A DNA stretch of 7,071 nucleotides. Source: Firmicutes bacterium UBA5420 (GTDB taxonomy: Bacteria; Bacillota; Limnochordia; Darwinibacteriales; Darwinibacteriaceae). The notes below the pieces were generated by a model that was not told the DNA's origin, searched no databases, and worked only from the letters and a program-made list of their open reading frames with translations. Of the stretch, positions 5,633 through 7,071 are shown piece by piece. Location: positions 49,606 to 56,676 of the forward strand of contig DHNI01000025.1 in NCBI GenBank assembly GCA_002409455.1, read 5' to 3'. A program made the translations under genes and the position numbers. Every line of letters begins with the position of its first letter. Positions within the stretch are counted from its first letter, which is position 1.

Positions 5633-5664
5633 GTATCAGAAAAGCAAAAACTAATGGTATCAGA
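5617..5664. promoter_or_regulatory. Candidate PdxR operator: repeated TGGTAT/GTATCAGA half-sites
   Basis: Three related half-sites lie between pdxS and pdxR: TCTGGTAT (5617-5624), GTATCAGA (5633-5640) and GTATCAGA again (5657-5664). The first two face each other as an imperfect inverted repeat, and the last two are direct repeats 24 bp apart. TGGTAT also occurs as a direct repeat at 5619 and 5655, 36 bp apart; its complement is ATACCA, the direct-repeat unit known for the related regulator GabR of Bacillus subtilis. The sites sit over the promoter spacer and early transcribed region of pdxR and upstream of the pdxS -35. Assignment to PdxR is inference. Confidence 0.5.
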
Positions 5665-5680
5665 TGGAGGCGTTAGTGAT

Positions 5681-7071
5681 ATGTTAGGGTTTATGCTCGA
5701 TGAAGACCAAAAAACTCCCCTCTATGAGCAATTGTACTTACTGATCAAGTCAGAGATTCAGTCTGGAAAACTTGCTCCACAAACTAAGTTGCCATCCAAG
5801 AGAAAGCTATCTTCACATTTACAAATCAGTCAAAATACTGTCCAATCGGCGTACAATCAACTCATGGAAGAGGGTTTTGTTACCCCGATTGAGAGAAAAG
5901 GATTCTATGTAAATGAGATTGATCATCTGATTCAACTCAATCCGCAGAAAAAAAATCGCAAACACATCACGCAAGAAGCGCCCGAAAAGATTCGTTTTGA
6001 CTTTTCATACCAGGGGGTGGATCCTGAAACCTTCCCCTTTGCTATTTGGCGCAAAATCTCCAGGGATGTCATGAATGAATATGATCCCGAACTATTACGG
6101 CTCGGAGATCACCAAGGGCATATCAGCTTACGCACCGCTCTTGCCTCATATCTCTATCAATCTCGTGGGGTCAACTGCCAGCCGGAACAACTTATCATCA
6201 GTTCTGGAATGGAGTTTCTTCTGCAGATTCTAGTTCAGATCTTCGACCAAGACACTCTCTTTGGCATTGAGAATCCCGGATATGAGAAACTTCAATTCCT
6301 ATTCTCAAGTAATGGCACTCGCTACCAATCTTTACCCATTGATGAGCAAGGAATCAAGTTAGAAGAACTGCAAAAGAGCCAGGTCAACGTTTTGTGCATT
6401 ACCCCGGCACACCAATTTCCTTCAGGGGAAATTATGTCCATTAACAGAAGGGTGCAACTTCTCAATTGGGCCAATCAGGATTCTGATCGCTATTTGGTTG
6501 AAGATGATTATGACAGCGAATTCAAATACAGTGGTAAACCCATCCCTGCGCTGCAAGGCCTGGATCACAACGAAAAGGTCATCTACATGGGCGCTTTCTC
6601 GAAATCCCTTTCTCCCGCTCTACGGGCAAGTTATATGGTTCTGCCGAACCATCTTGTTAGGCGTTTTAAAGAAAGGCTACCCTTTATGATTTGTCCGGTG
6701 CCGATCATAGGGCAAAAGATTTTAAGCAGATTTATGCAGGATGGATATTTCGAAAGGCATCTAAACAAGATGCGTAATGTCTACAAAAGAAAAAGGGAGC
6801 TGTTGGTGCGTGAAATAAAAGCACTACAAGTTCCAGTGGAGATATTCGGTGCTGATACCGGACTCCATCTTCTACTACAGGTTCAAAACGGCATGACCGA
6901 GGAGAGCTTGGAGGCCCGGGCTTTGGAGCATGGAGTCAAAGTCTATGGCATTTCTAGATATTACTCTGATAAAAGTAGGATGGGAACGGTTCCTCAAATT
7001 GTCATCGGCTTTGCGGCGTTAACGGAAACCGAGATCAGTGCTGCAGTTCAAGCACTCTACCAGGCTTGGTT
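5681..7071 (+). CDS. pdxR: MocR-family (GntR) regulator, probable PdxR; 3' end just beyond the window
   Basis: This is a fusion regulator of the MocR/GabR type. A winged helix-turn-helix (about 8-78, with LPSKRKLSSHLQISQNTVQSAY-like recognition region at 37-58) is joined by a Lys-rich linker (about 79-105) to a fold-type I aminotransferase-like domain. Cofactor residues are intact: the PLP lysine Lys308 in GAFSKSLSPALR, Asp275 and Tyr277 in VEDDYDSEFKY, and AHQFPSGE near 244-250. It should therefore bind pyridoxal phosphate as effector; such proteins act as regulators, not enzymes. The position back to back with pdxS identifies it as PdxR, which controls PLP synthesis genes; without that context it could be called GabR-like. 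ATG 5681 has GGAGG ten bases upstream. The 463 visible residues approach the family's usual 465-480, so only a few codons and the stop are missing. Confidence 0.93.
   Translation, partial: MLGFMLDEDQKTPLYEQLYLLIKSEIQSGKLAPQTKLPSKRKLSSHLQISQNTVQSAYNQLMEEGFVTPIERKGFYVNEIDHLIQLNPQKKNRKHITQEAPEKIRFDFSYQGVDPETFPFAIWRKISRDVMNEYDPELLRLGDHQGHISLRTALASYLYQSRGVNCQPEQLIISSGMEFLLQILVQIFDQDTLFGIENPGYEKLQFLFSSNGTRYQSLPIDEQGIKLEELQKSQVNVLCITPAHQFPSGEIMSINRRVQLLNWANQDSDRYLVEDDYDSEFKYSGKPIPALQGLDHNEKVIYMGAFSKSLSPALRASYMVLPNHLVRRFKERLPFMICPVPIIGQKILSRFMQDGYFERHLNKMRNVYKRKRELLVREIKALQVPVEIFGADTGLHLLLQVQNGMTEESLEARALEHGVKVYGISRYYSDKSRMGTVPQIVIGFAALTETEISAAVQALYQAW

Noticed and set aside
6498..6689. Plus-strand open frame inside the MocR regulator gene
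   Set aside because: It is a shadow in another frame of a continuous, well-conserved aminotransferase-like domain.
1..7071. Search for a new accessory, defence or mobile system
   Set aside because: All coding space is filled by known housekeeping families in ordinary order; there are no transposase, integrase or att-like repeats and no CRISPR-type arrays.

Overview
The window holds ordinary housekeeping genes of a Gram-positive (Firmicutes-type) bacterium. It is most likely a member of the Clostridia or a related deep lineage rather than a Bacillus. Three things support this: the gene order mraZ-rsmH-ftsL-transpeptidase, the ribose-5-phosphate-dependent vitamin B6 enzyme PdxS with a divergent MocR regulator, and an RNase P RNA that reads as the ancestral type A instead of the Bacillus-like type B. 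I see no mobile element, CRISPR array, phage gene, tRNA or new defence-type system. The points of interest are regulatory details and gene context.

Layout, right to left, since all but one gene lie on the minus strand. The 5' part of the division and cell wall (dcw) cluster runs from 3321 down to 1: mraZ (2890-3321), rsmH (1944-2876), an ftsL-like gene (1423-1929) and a class B penicillin-binding protein that runs off the left edge (1-1412, perhaps 1-1442). Three 10-bp-spaced direct repeats upstream of mraZ (3352-3379) look like the MraZ autoregulatory operator. Further right are the RNase P RNA gene (about 3477-3832) with its own extended -10 promoter and a strong intrinsic terminator (3435-3465), then a Nif3/YbgI-like metalloprotein gene (3862-4641), then pdxS (4674-5546).

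Divergent from pdxS is a MocR/GntR regulator, almost certainly pdxR (5681 to the right edge, only slightly truncated). The 134-bp space between them carries a perfect 10-bp inverted repeat. This repeat creates two complete, superimposed, opposite-facing promoters, with a set of TGGTAT/GTATCAGA half-sites across them that could be PdxR operators. The usual partner gene pdxT is not next to pdxS; nif3 takes its place.

How they work together: MraZ probably senses or tunes its own dcw operon; RsmH modifies 16S rRNA; FtsL and the transpeptidase belong to the septal peptidoglycan machinery. PdxS makes pyridoxal phosphate and PdxR, which binds that cofactor in its aminotransferase-like domain, probably adjusts pdxS expression. 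No stretch longer than about 300 bases lacks a gene.
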